32,956 nucleotides of DNA from an uncultured Clostridium sp. (GCA_947575745.1 CANPOS010000022.1:1-32956), one strand, 5' to 3'; shown: positions 16,752 to 27,434, counted from the first letter of the stretch. Translations and numbers: made by a program. The notes: generated from the letters alone by a model not told the origin.

Positions 16752-18816
16752 TTATCTTGCTCCATGTCCAGTAGCCACTTTTTCTGGCTTTTTCCTAGTT
16801 TTAGCTTTTGTTTTATTTGAAAATTGCATAGCTCCTTCTTCTACACTTACTGCCAATCTTCTTCTAAATTCTTCTTTACTATTTCGTTGTCTATAAATTC
16901 TTAATTCATTTTGTATTTCTGTCATAAATCTACGTTGTTCTGCGTCATTTCCTATTGTAGTACTACATTCATTTGCAAATCTATATGCGACTTCTCCCTG
17001 ATTTCCAGCAACTAAATAGTCTACAACAAACCTCACATTGTTTTCTTCTATAAGTTCTGGACTAATCTGTATTAGCTCTTTTAACAATTCAAAATCAGTT
17101 TTATCTAGTTGTCCCAAATAGAGTTGTGCCACAGCATACTTCATATGTGTTTCAAATGTTTTCTTATTTAGTTTTTTATCCAAGCTTATCATTTTCCCTA
17201 TTGCACTTCTTCTATCGCTAACTTTTTCTGGAGTACTTATTGCTTTTATTCCCTCTCTTACTCTTTCTTTTGCTATATAAGTATTTATTTCGTCTCTTGC
17301 TCTTTCTAGCTTGTCAGTTATGCCTTCATTATTTCCAACATTTGTTAGACAATTTTCTATAAAATCTAATGCATTATGTGGCTCATTGCCTCTAGTATAA
17401 TATGTAATTACAAAATTAATATTACCATCTACTATGAGTTCTGGTGTTCTCTGTATTACTGAACTTAATATTCCTATATCGTTTCCAACTGCCTCCCCTA
17501 ATTTCATATTTGCTTTTGTATATTCAATATGTGTATTTACTGTGTCTAATTGAACATCTTCTCTCATTTCACTTATCATTTCTCTTCTTTTATTTGCTGT
17601 ATATTTAAAATTCTTTTTTGCTTCTTCAATTGCTTCTTTTTTTATTTTTTCTTTTAAAATAAGCACATTTTTTCTTCTTTGAACATATGTTAAGTTTAAT
17701 TCCATTATTTCTGCAATCTTAGCTTGAGAAAATCCAATCCTAAATAATTCTAAGATTTTGTCATCCCATGGGCCGTTCACTGTCTATTCTTCTTTCTTCA
17801 GTTTTAGCTTTTTTTCTCTCTCTTTGTGCAACTTCTATTTTTTCCATCTTTGTTCCTTTAGATTTTATTTTTTTTGCACAGTCAATAATCCTTGATAGAG
17901 ATATTGATTTGCCATATTTTTGTTTATATATATCAGCTATTTCTTTTTGAGTTAATCCATTTTCTAGTCCTTCTTCAACCAAATTCATTAATTGTGCTAA
18001 TTCTCTTTGTTTTCTATCATCTCTTGCTTTTTTTATTTCTTCATCTGTTAGTCCTTCTTCTTTTAATTTATTTAGTATTACTATATATTCTGCTTCTGTA
18101 CATTGTATTTTGCTTTCAATTTCTTTAGGATAAGCCCCTTCTAAAAGCATGTCTAATACTATTCTTCTATCTTTCATCTTCTTATCTTCTTGAGCCGCTT
18201 TTATTTCGTCTTCTGTTATTGCTCTCTCTGATATTAGTTGTTTAGTTGCTTTTTCCAATATTTTAGCAGTTATTTTTAATTTTCTTGTTATAGCTCTAGT
18301 ACTTAGCCCTTTTCTCAATACTTTTAATATCTTGAATTTTAGTTTATTATCTATTTCTATATTTGAATTCTCTGATTTCTTTTCTTTTGCAGTTCTATTT
18401 TTCTCTCTTCTTCTTTTTTCTCTTAGTTCTTTTCCTTTTTCTTTTGGTAATCTTCCTTCTGCTTCTAATCTCTTTATATTATTAGACAATAGTACTCTTC
18501 TATAAGGTCCTTCACTCGCCATTTCTCTAATTGACTTTCCTTCAAAGTATCTATCTATTATAAATTGTTCAATCGCTTCTAATTCTTCTTTCTCTGACTC
18601 TCTCCTTCTTTTTTCTCTTGCTTCATCTATTTCTGGTTGTGTTATTCTATTTTGATCTATTAATTCTTGTTTCCATCTACTCACAGTAGTAGTCCCAATT
18701 CCTATATGTTCTGCAATTTCTTCACCTGTATATCCAGCTTTTAACATTTTTAATTCTATATCTTGATACTCTATTTTTTCTTCTTCACTAAAACTTATTT
18801 TCAAAGAATTCTTCAT
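16752..18816 (-). CDS. Multi-HTH protein with helical-repeat C-terminus, joined by a CGG +1 shift
   Basis: Not a family I can name. About six helix-turn-helix-like units of 40-60 residues occur in tandem: YTGEEIAEHIGIGTTTVSRW, KSIREMASE, LSTRAITRKLKITAKIL, AYPKEIESKIQCTEAEY, LTQKEIADIYKQKYG and FSQAKIAEIMELNLTYVQRR, separated by highly charged linkers. The C-terminal 330 residues hold two related helical repeats (LIVDGNINFVITYYTRGNE and LIEENNVRFVVDYLVAGNQ). The first reading frame ends at 17761, 3 codons after an in-frame CGG (17773-17775). Skipping that C leads directly into the second frame at GPWDDKILELF, giving 687 residues, with the sixth HTH unit straddling the joint. The start is ATG 18816 (GGAG 6 bases upstream). 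It is soluble and probably binds DNA or RNA. Confidence 0.7.
17773..17775 (-). other. CGG +1 shift site in the multi-HTH gene (Gly348)
   Basis: Minus strand zero frame: AGT GAA CGG CCC ATG GGA TGA. Shifted: AGT GAA GGC CCA TGG GAT GAC, which continues as EGPWDDKILELFRIGF, the start of another HTH unit. Confidence 0.78.
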
Positions 18817-18845
18817 ATGATACTCCATTTCAAACAATTTATTAT

Positions 18846-18874
18846 ATTATAGCATAAATTTACATAATTTTCAA
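18846..18874 (-). promoter_or_regulatory. Promoter of the multi-HTH gene
   Basis: On the minus strand TTGAAA (18869-18874), a 17-base spacer and TATAAT (18846-18851). Confidence 0.7.
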
Positions 18875-18883
18875 ATTTTGGAG

Positions 18884-18919
18884 TTAAAATAAAAACTTCA
18901 GCCTTAAACTGAAGTTTTT
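18884..18919 (-). terminator. adhE terminator
   Basis: AAAAACTTCAG (18891-18901) pairs with CTGAAGTTTTT (18909-18919), loop of 7. On the minus strand it is followed by TTTTTATTTT, 5 bases beyond the adhE stop. Confidence 0.8.
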
Positions 18920-18924
18920 CTAAA

Positions 18925-21526
18925 TTACATATCTTTTCCATAGTATGCATCTAATAATATTTGTTTTAATTCTGTAACTAATGGAAGTCTTGGGTTTGCT
19001 GTTGTACATTGATCTTCAAATGCTTTTTCTGATAGGTCATCTAGTTTTGCTAAAAATTCGTCTTCGCTTATTCCTTCTTCTTTTAGTGTTGCTGGTATTC
19101 CTAATCTTTGATTTAACCCTTTTATTGCTTCTATTAATGCTTCTACTCCTTCTTGTGTATTTGATGCTTTTAAACCTATTCTTTTTGCAAGATTTGCATA
19201 TTTTTGATCTGCTATAAAGTATTCATATTTTGGGAATGATACAAATTTTGTAGGCTTTGTTGCGTTATATTTTATTACATAAGGTAATATTATTGCATTT
19301 GCTCTACCATGTGCTATATGGAATTCTCCTCCTAGTTTATGTGCTAGTGAGTGGTTTATTCCCAAAAATGCATTTGTAAATGCCATTCCAGCTATACAGC
19401 TTGCATTATGCATTTTTTCACGTGCCACTTTATTACTTCCATCTTCATATGCTATTGGTAAATAGTTATATACTATTTCTACTGCTTTTTCTGCTAGTCC
19501 ATCTGTATAGTCTGATGCCATATTTGATACATAGCTTTCTATTGCATGTGTTAATACATCCATCCCTGTGTCTGCTGTAATCTTCTTTGGTAATGACATT
19601 ACTAAATCTGGATCTATTATTGCTATGTCTGGTGTTAATTCATAGTCTGCAAGTGGATATTTGATATTCTTCTTTTTATCTGTTATAACTGCAAATGAAG
19701 TTACTTCTGAACCTGTTCCTGAAGTTGTAGGTATTGCTACCATTTTACATTTTGTTCCAAGTTTTGGGAATTTATAGGTACGTTTTCTAATATCCATAAA
19801 TTTTAGTTTTAGTCCTTCTGCATCTGCATCTGGATATTCATAGAATAACCACATTCCTTTTGCTGCATCTATTGGGCTTCCTCCACCAAGTGCTATTATT
19901 ACATCTGGTCCAAATCTTCTCATAGCTTCTACACCTTTTTGAATGGTATCAAATGAAGGATCTGGCTCAACTTCTGAGAATATTTCTGAATGTACATATG
20001 TGTGTCTCTTTCTCAAATGATATAGTATCTTATCTACATATCCAAGTTTTACCATTGATTCATCTGTTACTATGAATGCTTTTGTTATGTCTGGCATTTT
20101 TTCTAAGTATCCAATAGAACCTGCTTCAAAATATATTTTCTCTGGTACTTTAAACCATTGCATATTTACTCTTCTTTTTGCAACTCTTTTTATATTTATT
20201 AAGTTTACTGATGATACATTTGCGGTTGTAGAGTTTCCTCCAAAGGTTCCACATCCAAGTGTTAATGAAGGCATATTTGTGTTGTATATATCTCCTATTG
20301 CTCCATGTGTTGAAGGCGAGTTTACTATTATTCTTCCTACTTTTACTTTATTTGAAAATTCTTGTATTGTGTTTTCATCTTCTGAATGTATTACTGCTGA
20401 GTGTCCAAGTCCCCCAAATTCTATTAGTTTTTCTGCAGTCTCAATTCCTTTTTCTGCACTTGGAACTATATAGTATGCAAGTACTGGACTTAATTTTTCT
20501 CTAGAGAAAGGATGTCCCTCTCCTACTCCTGTTTGAGGAACTACTAATACTTTAGTAGTTTCAGGTATTTCTATACCTGCTGATTTTGCAATATCATATG
20601 GTCTTTGTCCTGGTATTTCTGATTTTAATTTTTCTTCTATAAACATGCTATTTTCTAGCTTCTCTGTTTCTGTTTTATTTAAGAAATAACAGTCTGCTTC
20701 TTTCATAAGTTTTTCAAATTCTTTTGATATTTCTTTGTCAACAATTACTGCTTGTTCTGATGCACATATCATTCCATTGTCAAATGATTTTGATAATACT
20801 AAGTCTGTAACTGCAGTTTTTAGTTTTGCTGTTTTATCTATATAGCAAGGTACATTTCCGTGGTCCAACTCCTAATGCTGGTTTTCCACAAGAATATGCT
20901 GATTTAACCATTCCTGTCCCACCTGTTGCAAGTATTAAGTTTACATCTGGATGGTTCATTAATGCTCTTGTTGCTTCTACTGATGGTTCTTCTACCCATA
21001 GTATACAATCTTCTGGTGCTCCTGCTTCTATTGCTGCATCTCTTAATATTCTTGCTGTTTCACTACTACACTTTTGTGCTGATGGATGAAATCCAAATAT
21101 TATTACATTTCTTGTTTTTGCTGCTATTATTGATTTAAACATTGTTGTTGATGTTGGATTTGTAACTGGTGTAACTCCTGCAATAATTCCTATTGGTTCT
21201 GCTATTTCTTCATAGCCTTCTTCTTCATTATCTCTGATCACTCCAACTGTTTTATCATATTTTATACTATGATATACATATTCTGATGCAAACATGTTCT
21301 TTGTAATCTTGTCTTCGTATATTCCTCTTTTAGTTTCTTCTACAGCCATTTTTGCAAGCTTCATATGGTTTTCAAGCCCTGCCATTGCCATCTTTTTTGT
21401 AATATTATCTACTGTTTCTTGGTCTAAATCCATATATTTTTGAGATGCAATTTTTGCTCTTTCTATAAGTCTATCTATCATCTCTTTTACCTTTTGTTTT
21501 TCTTTCTCTGTCATTTCTTTTGCCAT
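18925..21526 (-). CDS. adhE: Bifunctional aldehyde/alcohol dehydrogenase AdhE, read through a CGG +1 shift
   Basis: Reduces acetyl-CoA to acetaldehyde and then ethanol, regenerating NAD in fermentation; forms spirosomes in other bacteria. The N-terminal CoA-acylating aldehyde dehydrogenase part has GVTPVTNPTST, ILATGGTGMVKSAY and the catalytic Cys in NGMICASEQ. The C-terminal Fe-dependent alcohol dehydrogenase part has GGGSPIDAAK, TTSGTGSEVTSFAV and histidine ligands around HALAHK-like SLAHKLGG and IAHGRAN. The first frame (ATG 21526, AGGAGG upstream) runs 222 codons to CGG at 20858-20860 and stops seven codons later. Skipping the C gives GVGP-GNVPCYID and an open frame to 18925. The total is 866 residues, the usual size. 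The joint lies in a conserved segment of the first domain. Confidence 0.92.
20858..20860 (-). other. CGG +1 shift site in adhE (Gly223)
   Basis: Minus strand zero frame: GGA CCA CGG AAA TGT. Shifted: GGA CCA GGA AAT GTA CCT, restoring VGPGNVPCYID, where AdhE homologues have VG.GN.P. Confidence 0.85.
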
Positions 21527-21595
21527 TTTTATATTCCTCCTTCGTTTTTCTTAGTATATGAAATTTTATTAATATTAATTCATTTTATCTTTTAA

Positions 21596-21624
21596 ATTAT
21601 ATACTAACTCTATGTTTTGGTCAA
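21596..21624 (-). promoter_or_regulatory. adhE promoter
   Basis: On the minus strand TTGACC (21619-21624), a 17-base spacer and TATAAT (21596-21601). No clear Rex-type dyad was seen. Confidence 0.65.
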
Positions 21625-21630
21625 TAAATT

Positions 21631-21670
21631 TCAAAAAAAAAGCTCCCTTGAAATAAGGAGGAGCTTTTTT
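21631..21670 (-). terminator. acpP terminator
   Basis: AAAGCTCC and GGAGCTTT (around 21639-21646 and 21660-21667) form a stem followed on the minus strand by nine T. It lies just past the acpP stop. Confidence 0.8.
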
Positions 21671-21674
21671 ATCA

Positions 21675-21914
21675 TTATTGATTATTTTTAATATATTCAA
21701 CAACATCATTTACTGTAACTATTTTTTCAGCATCTGCATCTGGAATTTCCATATCAAATTCTTCTTCTAATGCCATTATTAGTTCTACTATATCTAAAGA
21801 ATCTGCTCCTAAATCATCAATAAATGATGCTTCCAAAGTAACTGTGCTTTCTGAAACATTAAGTTGTTCTATTATTATCTCTTTTACCTTTTCAAAAACT
21901 TCTTCTGTATTCAT
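21675..21914 (-). CDS. acpP: Acyl carrier protein
   Basis: A 79-residue acidic protein that carries growing fatty acyl chains on a phosphopantetheine arm. The attachment Ser39 is in [19 protein letters not shown], the canonical helix II. GGGAGGT precedes ATG 21914. It lies 68 bases downstream of plsX on the same strand; plsX consumes acyl-ACP, so the pairing is functional. A separate promoter is likely in the gap. Confidence 0.95.
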   Translation of the reverse strand: MNTEEVFEKVKEIIIEQLNVSESTVTLEASFIDDLGADSLDIVELIMALEEEFDMEIPDADAEKIVTVNDVVEYIKNNQ

Positions 21915-21957
21915 TTATTTACCTCCCTTATTAATAACATTATCTTTGTTTAGTCAT

Positions 21958-21986
21958 AACATATTATATATTGTTAAATTTGTCAA
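21958..21986 (-). promoter_or_regulatory. Possible acpP promoter
   Basis: On the minus strand TTGACA (21981-21986, overlapping the plsX stop), a 17-base spacer and TATGTT (21958-21963). A perfect TATAAT nearby is only 12 bases from the -35. Confidence 0.5.
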
Positions 21987-23016
21987 GCTTTTTTTGATAA
22001 ATTTTCAAATTCTTCTATCATCATGTCTACTGCTTTATTTTTAACAAATTGTTCAGCTTGTTTGATTGTAAAATAAAATAAATATTCATCACTGCTTCCA
22101 TGTGCCTTTACTACTGGTTTTTTTACTCCTAGAAATAGTGCTCCACCATATTCTTTATAGTCCATTGTTTTTTTAAATCTGTTTATTGCTGGCATACATG
22201 GAAGTGCACCTATCATTGAAAGTACATTTTTCTTTATACTCTCTGTTAATGATACTTTTACAAGCTTTCCTAATCCTTCTACTGCTTTTAAAAATACATT
22301 TCCTGTAAATCCATCTGTTACTAGTACATCTATTTTTCCTGAGAATGCATCTCTTCCTTCTACATTTCCTACAAAGTTTAAATTTAAACTTCCTGCATTT
22401 TCTTTAAGTAATTTATATGATTCTTTTGTCAATTCATTTCCTTTAGTTTCTTCTGTTCCAATGTTAAGAAGTCCTATTCTTGGGTTTTCTATTTTATATG
22501 TATTTTTAAGATATATACTAGACATTTGTGCAAATTGTAATAAATTTATAGGCTTACAGTTTGTATTTGAACCTGCATCTATTAAAAGTAATCTACTTTT
22601 ATATGCTGGTAAAATTCCGAGCTAGAGCTGGTCTATCTATTCCTTTTATTCTTCCAACAAGAAGTGTTGCACCGAGTAAGTAATGCGCCTGAATTTCCTG
22701 CTGATATAAATACATCTCCTTTGCCTTCTTTTAAAAGATTAAATCCTACTACCATTGATGAGTCTTTTTTGTGTTTTATTGCGACTGTTGGTACATCTTC
22801 CATTTCTATTATCTCAGTAGTATTATGTATTTTTATATTACTTGCCATTTCTGATATATTATCTTTTCCATAAAATTCTTTTACTTTTTTATTTATTATT
22901 TCTTCATTTCCAACTAAACATATATCTGCTTGTATTTCTTTTGATGCTTTTATTGCTCCTTTTATTACTGCATCTGGTGCATTATCTCCTCCCATAGCAT
23001 CTACTAATATTACCAT
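21983..23016 (-). CDS. plsX: Phosphate acyltransferase PlsX, with two CGG +1 shifts
   Basis: Makes acyl-phosphate from acyl-ACP for phospholipid synthesis; peripheral membrane enzyme. The N-terminus VDAMGGDNAPDAVIKGA, then SSMVVGFNLLKEGKGDVFISAGNSGALL, GRIKGIDRPAL and IGLLNIGTEETKGNE are family blocks. They lie in three different frames: 23016-22675 (114 codons), 22673-22620 (18 codons) and 22618-21983 (211 codons plus stop). The two joints are both CGG codons read as skipped C plus GGN: LLT-GATLLVG and ALA-GILPAYK. The total is 343 residues, normal for PlsX. Each unshifted reading stops within 12 codons. ATG 23016 has GAGGGG about 11 bases upstream. Confidence 0.9.
22617..22619 (-). other. 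Second CGG +1 shift site in plsX (Gly133)
   Basis: CTA GCT CGG AAT TTT would stop after five codons. Skipping C22619 gives CTA GCT GGA ATT TTA CCA, the RPALAGILP segment. Confidence 0.82.
22672..22674 (-). other. First CGG +1 shift site in plsX (Gly115)
   Basis: CTT ACT CGG TGC AAC stops after 12 codons. Skipping C22674 gives CTT ACT GGT GCA ACA CTT, the SGALLTGATLLVG segment. Confidence 0.82.
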
Positions 23017-23123
23017 AGTCTAATTTTCCCCTCACTTTTATTTTTATATATTATAGTTATATTTATTTCTTTTTAATTTTATTATTAATTATTAAAAAAA
23101 GCAATATATTTGACTGATTATTC

Positions 23124-23155
23124 TAAAAAAATTGGGTGGGGATTAAATCCCCACC
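23124..23155 (-). terminator. Terminator with the stop codon in its loop
   Basis: GGTGGGGAT (23135-23143) and ATCCCCACC (23147-23155) form a GC-rich 9-bp stem followed on the minus strand by CAATTTTTTT. The stop codon of the preceding gene overlaps the 3-base loop, so the stem's first half is coding. Confidence 0.8.
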
Positions 23156-23784
23156 AGGTCTCTTGGTAAAAACTGCATTAGTTCAGATATATCAGTTAAG
23201 TCAAAAGATTTAATAAGCACTTCAGTTGCTTTCTCGACAAATTCCACACTTTTTTCTCTCGAAGGTGCACTTGCCATCTCTGCTTCCATTTCTTCCAACA
23301 TTTGATAATCTTCTTTGGACACTTTTCCAATAAGATTAAAAGAATACATTGATGTTAAAACACTCCTATTCATGTACCCTTCGGTAAAACTTTCTTTGTC
23401 AATTCCATCGTGGTAGTAGAGATAGACGTCTTTTTGCAAAACATTGGCTATAACTTGATAGGTCCGTTTTAATCTTTTTAGAGAAAAGTCATCGAAAACT
23501 TTAGCAATGCTATCCATGACTTTATCAGCATCAGCTTCACTTATTTCTTCAGGTATCACCGTAAGCAGTACCACTTCCTGAAGTTTTGCAAGATTTCTTC
23601 CCTCTAGATATGATGTTCGCTCTCCTTCTCCTTCTTTTATAGGCATTAACTTTAAGGTCACGTTGTACGTATTGGTTTGGATTAGATATTGCAGGAAGAG
23701 TCCTCCTGCAAGGACGCCAAGAATTGCGAATACAATCACAACTAATAAATGCTTACTTACCCACCGTTTTATTGTTTCCTTCAT
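23143..23784 (-). CDS. Membrane-anchored extracytoplasmic protein of unknown function; uses in-frame CGG
   Basis: 213 residues from ATG 23784 (GGGAGG upstream; a TTG ten codons earlier is less likely). The N-terminus is MKETIKRWVSK followed by one membrane segment (about 12-32, LLVVIVFAILGVLAGGLFLQYL), so the rest is probably outside the cell. This part is acidic and helical, with an ERTSYLEGRN segment and a VMDSIAKVFDDF helix. No family recognised. It differs from its neighbours in having higher GC and different Arg codons (two CGG, one CGA, one AGG of eight). Its CGG codons (Arg7 and one near residue 106) must be read as Arg: the +1 reading at Arg7 gives Lys-Gly-Gly-stop. It has its own promoter and terminator, so it is probably a recent acquisition. 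Confidence 0.55.
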   Translation of the reverse strand: MKETIKRWVSKHLLVVIVFAILGVLAGGLFLQYLIQTNTYNVTLKLMPIKEGEGERTSYLEGRNLAKLQEVVLLTVIPEEISEADADKVMDSIAKVFDDFSLKRLKRTYQVIANVLQKDVYLYYHDGIDKESFTEGYMNRSVLTSMYSFNLIGKVSKEDYQMLEEMEAEMASAPSREKSVEFVEKATEVLIKSFDLTDISELMQFLPRDLVGI

Positions 23785-23833
23785 AATATGGAAACCTCCC
23801 AAAAAAATTTCCAATTTCTATTGGATTAAATAT

Positions 23834-23862
23834 ATTATATCACTTTTTTCCCTATTTTTCAA
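23834..23862 (-). promoter_or_regulatory. Promoter of the atypical membrane-protein gene
   Basis: On the minus strand TTGAAA (23857-23862), a 17-base spacer and TATAAT (23834-23839). It starts 10 bases after the tuf terminator. Confidence 0.7.
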
Positions 23863-23871
23863 TCTTTATAT

Positions 23872-23900
23872 AAAAAGAAGCCCTTAAAGAGCCTCTTTTT
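23872..23900 (-). terminator. tuf terminator
   Basis: On the minus strand AAAAAGAGGCTC pairs with GGGCTTCTTTTT with two wobble pairs, followed by more T. It is 18 bases past the tuf stop. Confidence 0.7.
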
Positions 23901-23917
23901 ACAATATTATTATAATA

Positions 23918-25120
23918 TTATTCAATTATTTCTGAAACGATTCCAGAACCAACTGTTCTACCACCTTCACGAATAGCAAATCTTAATCCTTTTTCGATAG
24001 CGATAGGTGTGATTAGTTCGATTGTCATTGTTATATTATCTCCAGGCATAACCATTTCTGTTCCTGCTGGTAAATCTATAACACCTGTAACGTCTGTTGT
24101 TCTGAAATAGAATTGTGGTCTATATCCATTGAAGAATGGTGTATGTCTTCCACCTTCTTCTTTTGTTAGGATGTAAACTTCTGATTTGAATTTTGTATGT
24201 GGATGTATTGATCCAGGTACTGCTAAAACTTGACCTCTTTCGATTTCATTTCTTTGAATTCCTCTTAAAAGAACTCCAATGTTATCTCCAGCTTCTGCTT
24301 GGTCTAATAGTTTTCTAAACATTTCTACACCTGTAACAACTGTCTTTTTGCTTTCTGCAGAAAGTCCTACCATTTCAACTTCGTCTCCAACTTTTACAAT
24401 TCCTCTTTCTACTCTACCTGTTGCAACTGTTCCTCTTCCTGTAATTGTAAATACGTCTTCAACTGGCATTAAGAATGGTTGGTCTGTTGGTCTGTCTGGT
24501 GTTGGTATATAACTATCAACAGCATCCATTAATTCTTTAATACATGCATATTCTGGTGCATTAGGGTCTGTTGAAGTTGACTCTAATACTTTTAGTGAAG
24601 ATCCTTTTATTATTGGAATCTCATCTCCTGGGAATTCATAGCTTGATAATAAGTCTCTAACTTCCATTTCAACTAATTCTAGTAATTCTGGATCGTCTAC
24701 TTGATCACATTTGTTTAAGTAAACAACGATGTATTTAACACCAACTTGTCTAGCAAGTAGGATATGCTCTCTTGTTTGAGGCATTGGTCCATCAGCTGCT
24801 GAAACTACTAATATAGCTCCATCCATTTGTGCTGCACCTGTAATCATGTTCTTTACATAGTCTGCGTGTCCTGGGCAGTCAACGTGTGCATAGTGTCTTG
24901 GTTCTGTTTCATATTCAACGTGTGCTGTATTAATTGTGATTCCTCTTGCTTTTTCCTCTGGTGCTCCATCGATTTGATCATAAGCTGTATATTGTGCTTT
25001 TCCTTGTAATCCTAGCACTTTTGTTATAGCAGCTGTTGTTGTTGTTTTTCCATGGTCAACATGTCCAATTGTACCGATGTTAACGTGTGGCTTTGTTCTT
25101 TCAAATTTTGCTTTAGCCAT
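23918..25120 (-). CDS. tuf: Elongation factor Tu
   Basis: Delivers aminoacyl-tRNA to the ribosomal A site; GTPase, 400 residues. G1 is [16 protein letters not shown]3 is [10 protein letters not shown]4 is NKCDQVDD, and domains 2 and 3 are complete to the C-terminal [18 protein letters not shown] precedes ATG 25120. It is separated from fusA by 229 bases that hold its own likely promoter and a leader hairpin. It is the factor through which any noncanonical tRNA reading CGGN would enter the ribosome; nothing odd was seen in its sequence. Confidence 0.96.
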   Translation of the reverse strand: MAKAKFERTKPHVNIGTIGHVDHGKTTTTAAITKVLGLQGKAQYTAYDQIDGAPEEKARGITINTAHVEYETEPRHYAHVDCPGHADYVKNMITGAAQMDGAILVVSAADGPMPQTREHILLARQVGVKYIVVYLNKCDQVDDPELLELVEMEVRDLLSSYEFPGDEIPIIKGSSLKVLESTSTDPNAPEYACIKELMDAVDSYIPTPDRPTDQPFLMPVEDVFTITGRGTVATGRVERGIVKVGDEVEMVGLSAESKKTVVTGVEMFRKLLDQAEAGDNIGVLLRGIQRNEIERGQVLAVPGSIHPHTKFKSEVYILTKEEGGRHTPFFNGYRPQFYFRTTDVTGVIDLPAGTEMVMPGDNITMTIELITPIAIEKGLRFAIREGGRTVGSGIVSEIIE

Positions 25121-25180
25121 TTTTAAAATCCTCCTTTAAATTAAGTTAGCTGTTTGAGTAAAGTGAATTAGATATAACTC

Positions 25181-25207
25181 ATACAAAATATCGAAAATAT
25201 TTTGTAT
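25181..25207 (-). other. tuf leader hairpin
   Basis: ATACAAAATAT (25181-25191) and its exact complement (25197-25207) with a 5-base loop, about 60 bases before the tuf start. It could be a transcript-stabilising or regulatory stem. No T-run follows. Confidence 0.5.
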
Positions 25208-25284
25208 AGCTTAATCACTCCTTGCTTAGCTACTTACTGTTTAATATTTTTTAAATTTAATAACTAATTTAATTTAGTACTTGC

Positions 25285-25313
25285 ATTTTATAACATTTCT
25301 TAGAAAAATGCAA
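25285..25313 (-). promoter_or_regulatory. Possible tuf promoter within a dyad
   Basis: On the minus strand TTGCAT (25308-25313), a 17-base spacer and TAAAAT (25285-25290). The same bases form a dyad ACTTGCATTTT/AAAATGCAAGT, which could instead be a weak fusA terminator. Confidence 0.45.
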
Positions 25314-25349
25314 GTCTTTTATGGTATTTTATTGTTTCTGTAATTCAAA

Positions 25350-27434
25350 TTAATCTTCCTTTTTAGTTCTAGAAGCAACTATATTATCAAGTATTGATTT
25401 TGGAACTTCTTCATAGTGGCTTGGTTCCATCGCATATGTTCCTCTTCCTTGTGTTTTTGAACGTAGGTCTGTTGCATAACCAAACATTTCTGAAAGTGGT
25501 ATAAATCCTCTTATTATTTGGCTACCATTTCTAGCTTCCATTCCTTCCATTCTTCCACGTCTAGAGTTTACATCTCCTATAACATCTCCCATGTATTCTT
25601 CTGGAACTGTTATTTCTACTCTCATTATAGGTTCTAGTATAACTGATTTACCTTTTCTAGCTCCTTCTTTGAATGCCATAGATCCTGCTATCTTGAATGC
25701 CATTTCTGAAGAGTCTACATCATGGTAAGAACCATCTACTAATGTAGCTTTGAAGTCTATAACTGGATATCCAGCAAGTACTCCTGATTCTGCTGCTTCT
25801 CTAATTCCTTCTTCTACTGGTTTGATGTATTCTTTTGGAACAACACCACCAACGATTTTACTTTCAAATTGGATTCCTGTTCCTGGTTCTAGTGGTTCCA
25901 TTTCTAGCCAAACATGACCATATTGTCCACGTCCACCTGATTGACGAATGAATTTTCCTTCAACTCTAACTGCTTCTCTAATTGTTTCCTTGTATGCAAC
26001 TTGTGGTTTACCAACATTACATTCTACTTTGAATTCTCTTTTTAATCTGTCTACAATTATGTCAAGGTGTAATTCACCCATTCCAGCTATAATTGTTTGA
26101 CCTGTTTCATGGTCTGTATGTGTTTTAAATGTTGGATCTTCTTCAGCAAGTTTTGCAAGTGCAATTCCCATTTTTTCTTGAGCTACTTTATCTTTAGGCT
26201 CAATTGCTATATCGATAACTGGCTCAGGAAATTCCATAGATTCAAGTATAACTGGATGATTCATATCACATAATGTATCTCCTGTTGTTACTTCTTTTAG
26301 TCCAACTGCTGCAACTATATCTCCAGCATAGATTTTTTCAATATCTTCTCTATGGTTAGAGTGCATTAAAAGTAGTCTTCCTATTCTTTCTTTTTTGTCT
26401 TTGTTTGCATTTAATACTGTTGATCCTGAACTTAGTGTTCCTGAATATACTCTCATAAAGCAAAGTTTTCCAACGAATGGGTCTGTTGCTATTTTGAAAG
26501 CAAGTGCTGCAAATGGTTCTTCATCAGATGCTTTTCTTTCTGTTTCTTCTCCATCAAGTGTTATACCTTTTATAGCTGGTATATCTAATGGTGATGGCAT
26601 ATATGCAACTATTGCATTTAATAATTCTTGAACCCCTTTATTTTTGTATGAAGAACCACAAACTACTGGAACCATCTTGCATGCAAGTGTTCCAAGACGA
26701 AGACCTTTATTTATTTCTTCTTCTGTTAGTTCTTCTCCTTCTAAGTATTTCATCATTAATTCATCATCTTGTTCTGCAACAGCTTCAATTAATTTTGCTC
26801 TATATTCTTCTGCTTTATCCTTTAAGTCTGCTGGGACATCTGTTACTTCGATTTCTTTTCCTAGGTCATCTTTGTGAATAAAGGCTTTCATTTTTATTAA
26901 GTCTACTATTCCTTGGAAATTTTCTTCTGCTCCAACTGGTATTTGAATTGGAACAGGATTTGCACCTAATCTAGAATTAATTTGTTCTACACAAGCATAA
27001 AAATCTGCACCCGTTGTATCCATTTTATTTACATATGATATTGTTGGTACATGATATTTTTCTGCCTGCCTCCAAACTGTTTCTGATTGTGGTTGAACTC
27101 CACCTTTAGCTGCAAGTACTAGTACTGAACCATCAAGTACTCTTAGAGATCTTTCAACTTCTACTGTAAAGTCAACGTGTCCTGGAGTATCAATTATATT
27201 GATTCTATGATTTAACCAAAAGCATGTTGTTGCAGCTGATGTTATTGTTATTCCTCTTTCTTGCTCTTGAACCATCCAGTCCATAGTTGCTTCACCTTCG
27301 TGAACTTCACCTATCTTATGAGTCTTTCCTGTATAGAAAAGAATTCTCTCAGTAGTTGTAGTTTTTCCTGCATCTATGTGTGCCATTATTCCTATATTTC
27401 TTGTTCTTTCTAGTGGATATTGTCTATCTGACAC
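25350..27434 (-). CDS. fusA: Elongation factor G
   Basis: Drives translocation of tRNA and mRNA; GTPase, 694 residues, normal length. G1 is [15 protein letters not shown]3 is [10 protein letters not shown]4 is NKMDTTGAD, and domain IV contains [14 protein letters not shown]. The start is GTG 27434 with AAGGAGGAAA upstream. It follows rpsG after 48 bases in the str operon order rpsL-rpsG-fusA-tuf. The only CGG trinucleotide found is out of frame (ACG GGT). Confidence 0.96.
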   Translation of the reverse strand: MSDRQYPLERTRNIGIMAHIDAGKTTTTERILFYTGKTHKIGEVHEGEATMDWMVQEQERGITITSAATTCFWLNHRINIIDTPGHVDFTVEVERSLRVLDGSVLVLAAKGGVQPQSETVWRQAEKYHVPTISYVNKMDTTGADFYACVEQINSRLGANPVPIQIPVGAEENFQGIVDLIKMKAFIHKDDLGKEIEVTDVPADLKDKAEEYRAKLIEAVAEQDDELMMKYLEGEELTEEEINKGLRLGTLACKMVPVVCGSSYKNKGVQELLNAIVAYMPSPLDIPAIKGITLDGEETERKASDEEPFAALAFKIATDPFVGKLCFMRVYSGTLSSGSTVLNANKDKKERIGRLLLMHSNHREDIEKIYAGDIVAAVGLKEVTTGDTLCDMNHPVILESMEFPEPVIDIAIEPKDKVAQEKMGIALAKLAEEDPTFKTHTDHETGQTIIAGMGELHLDIIVDRLKREFKVECNVGKPQVAYKETIREAVRVEGKFIRQSGGRGQYGHVWLEMEPLEPGTGIQFESKIVGGVVPKEYIKPVEEGIREAAESGVLAGYPVIDFKATLVDGSYHDVDSSEMAFKIAGSMAFKEGARKGKSVILEPIMRVEITVPEEYMGDVIGDVNSRRGRMEGMEARNGSQIIRGFIPLSEMFGYATDLRSKTQGRGTYAMEPSHYEEVPKSILDNIVASRTKKED

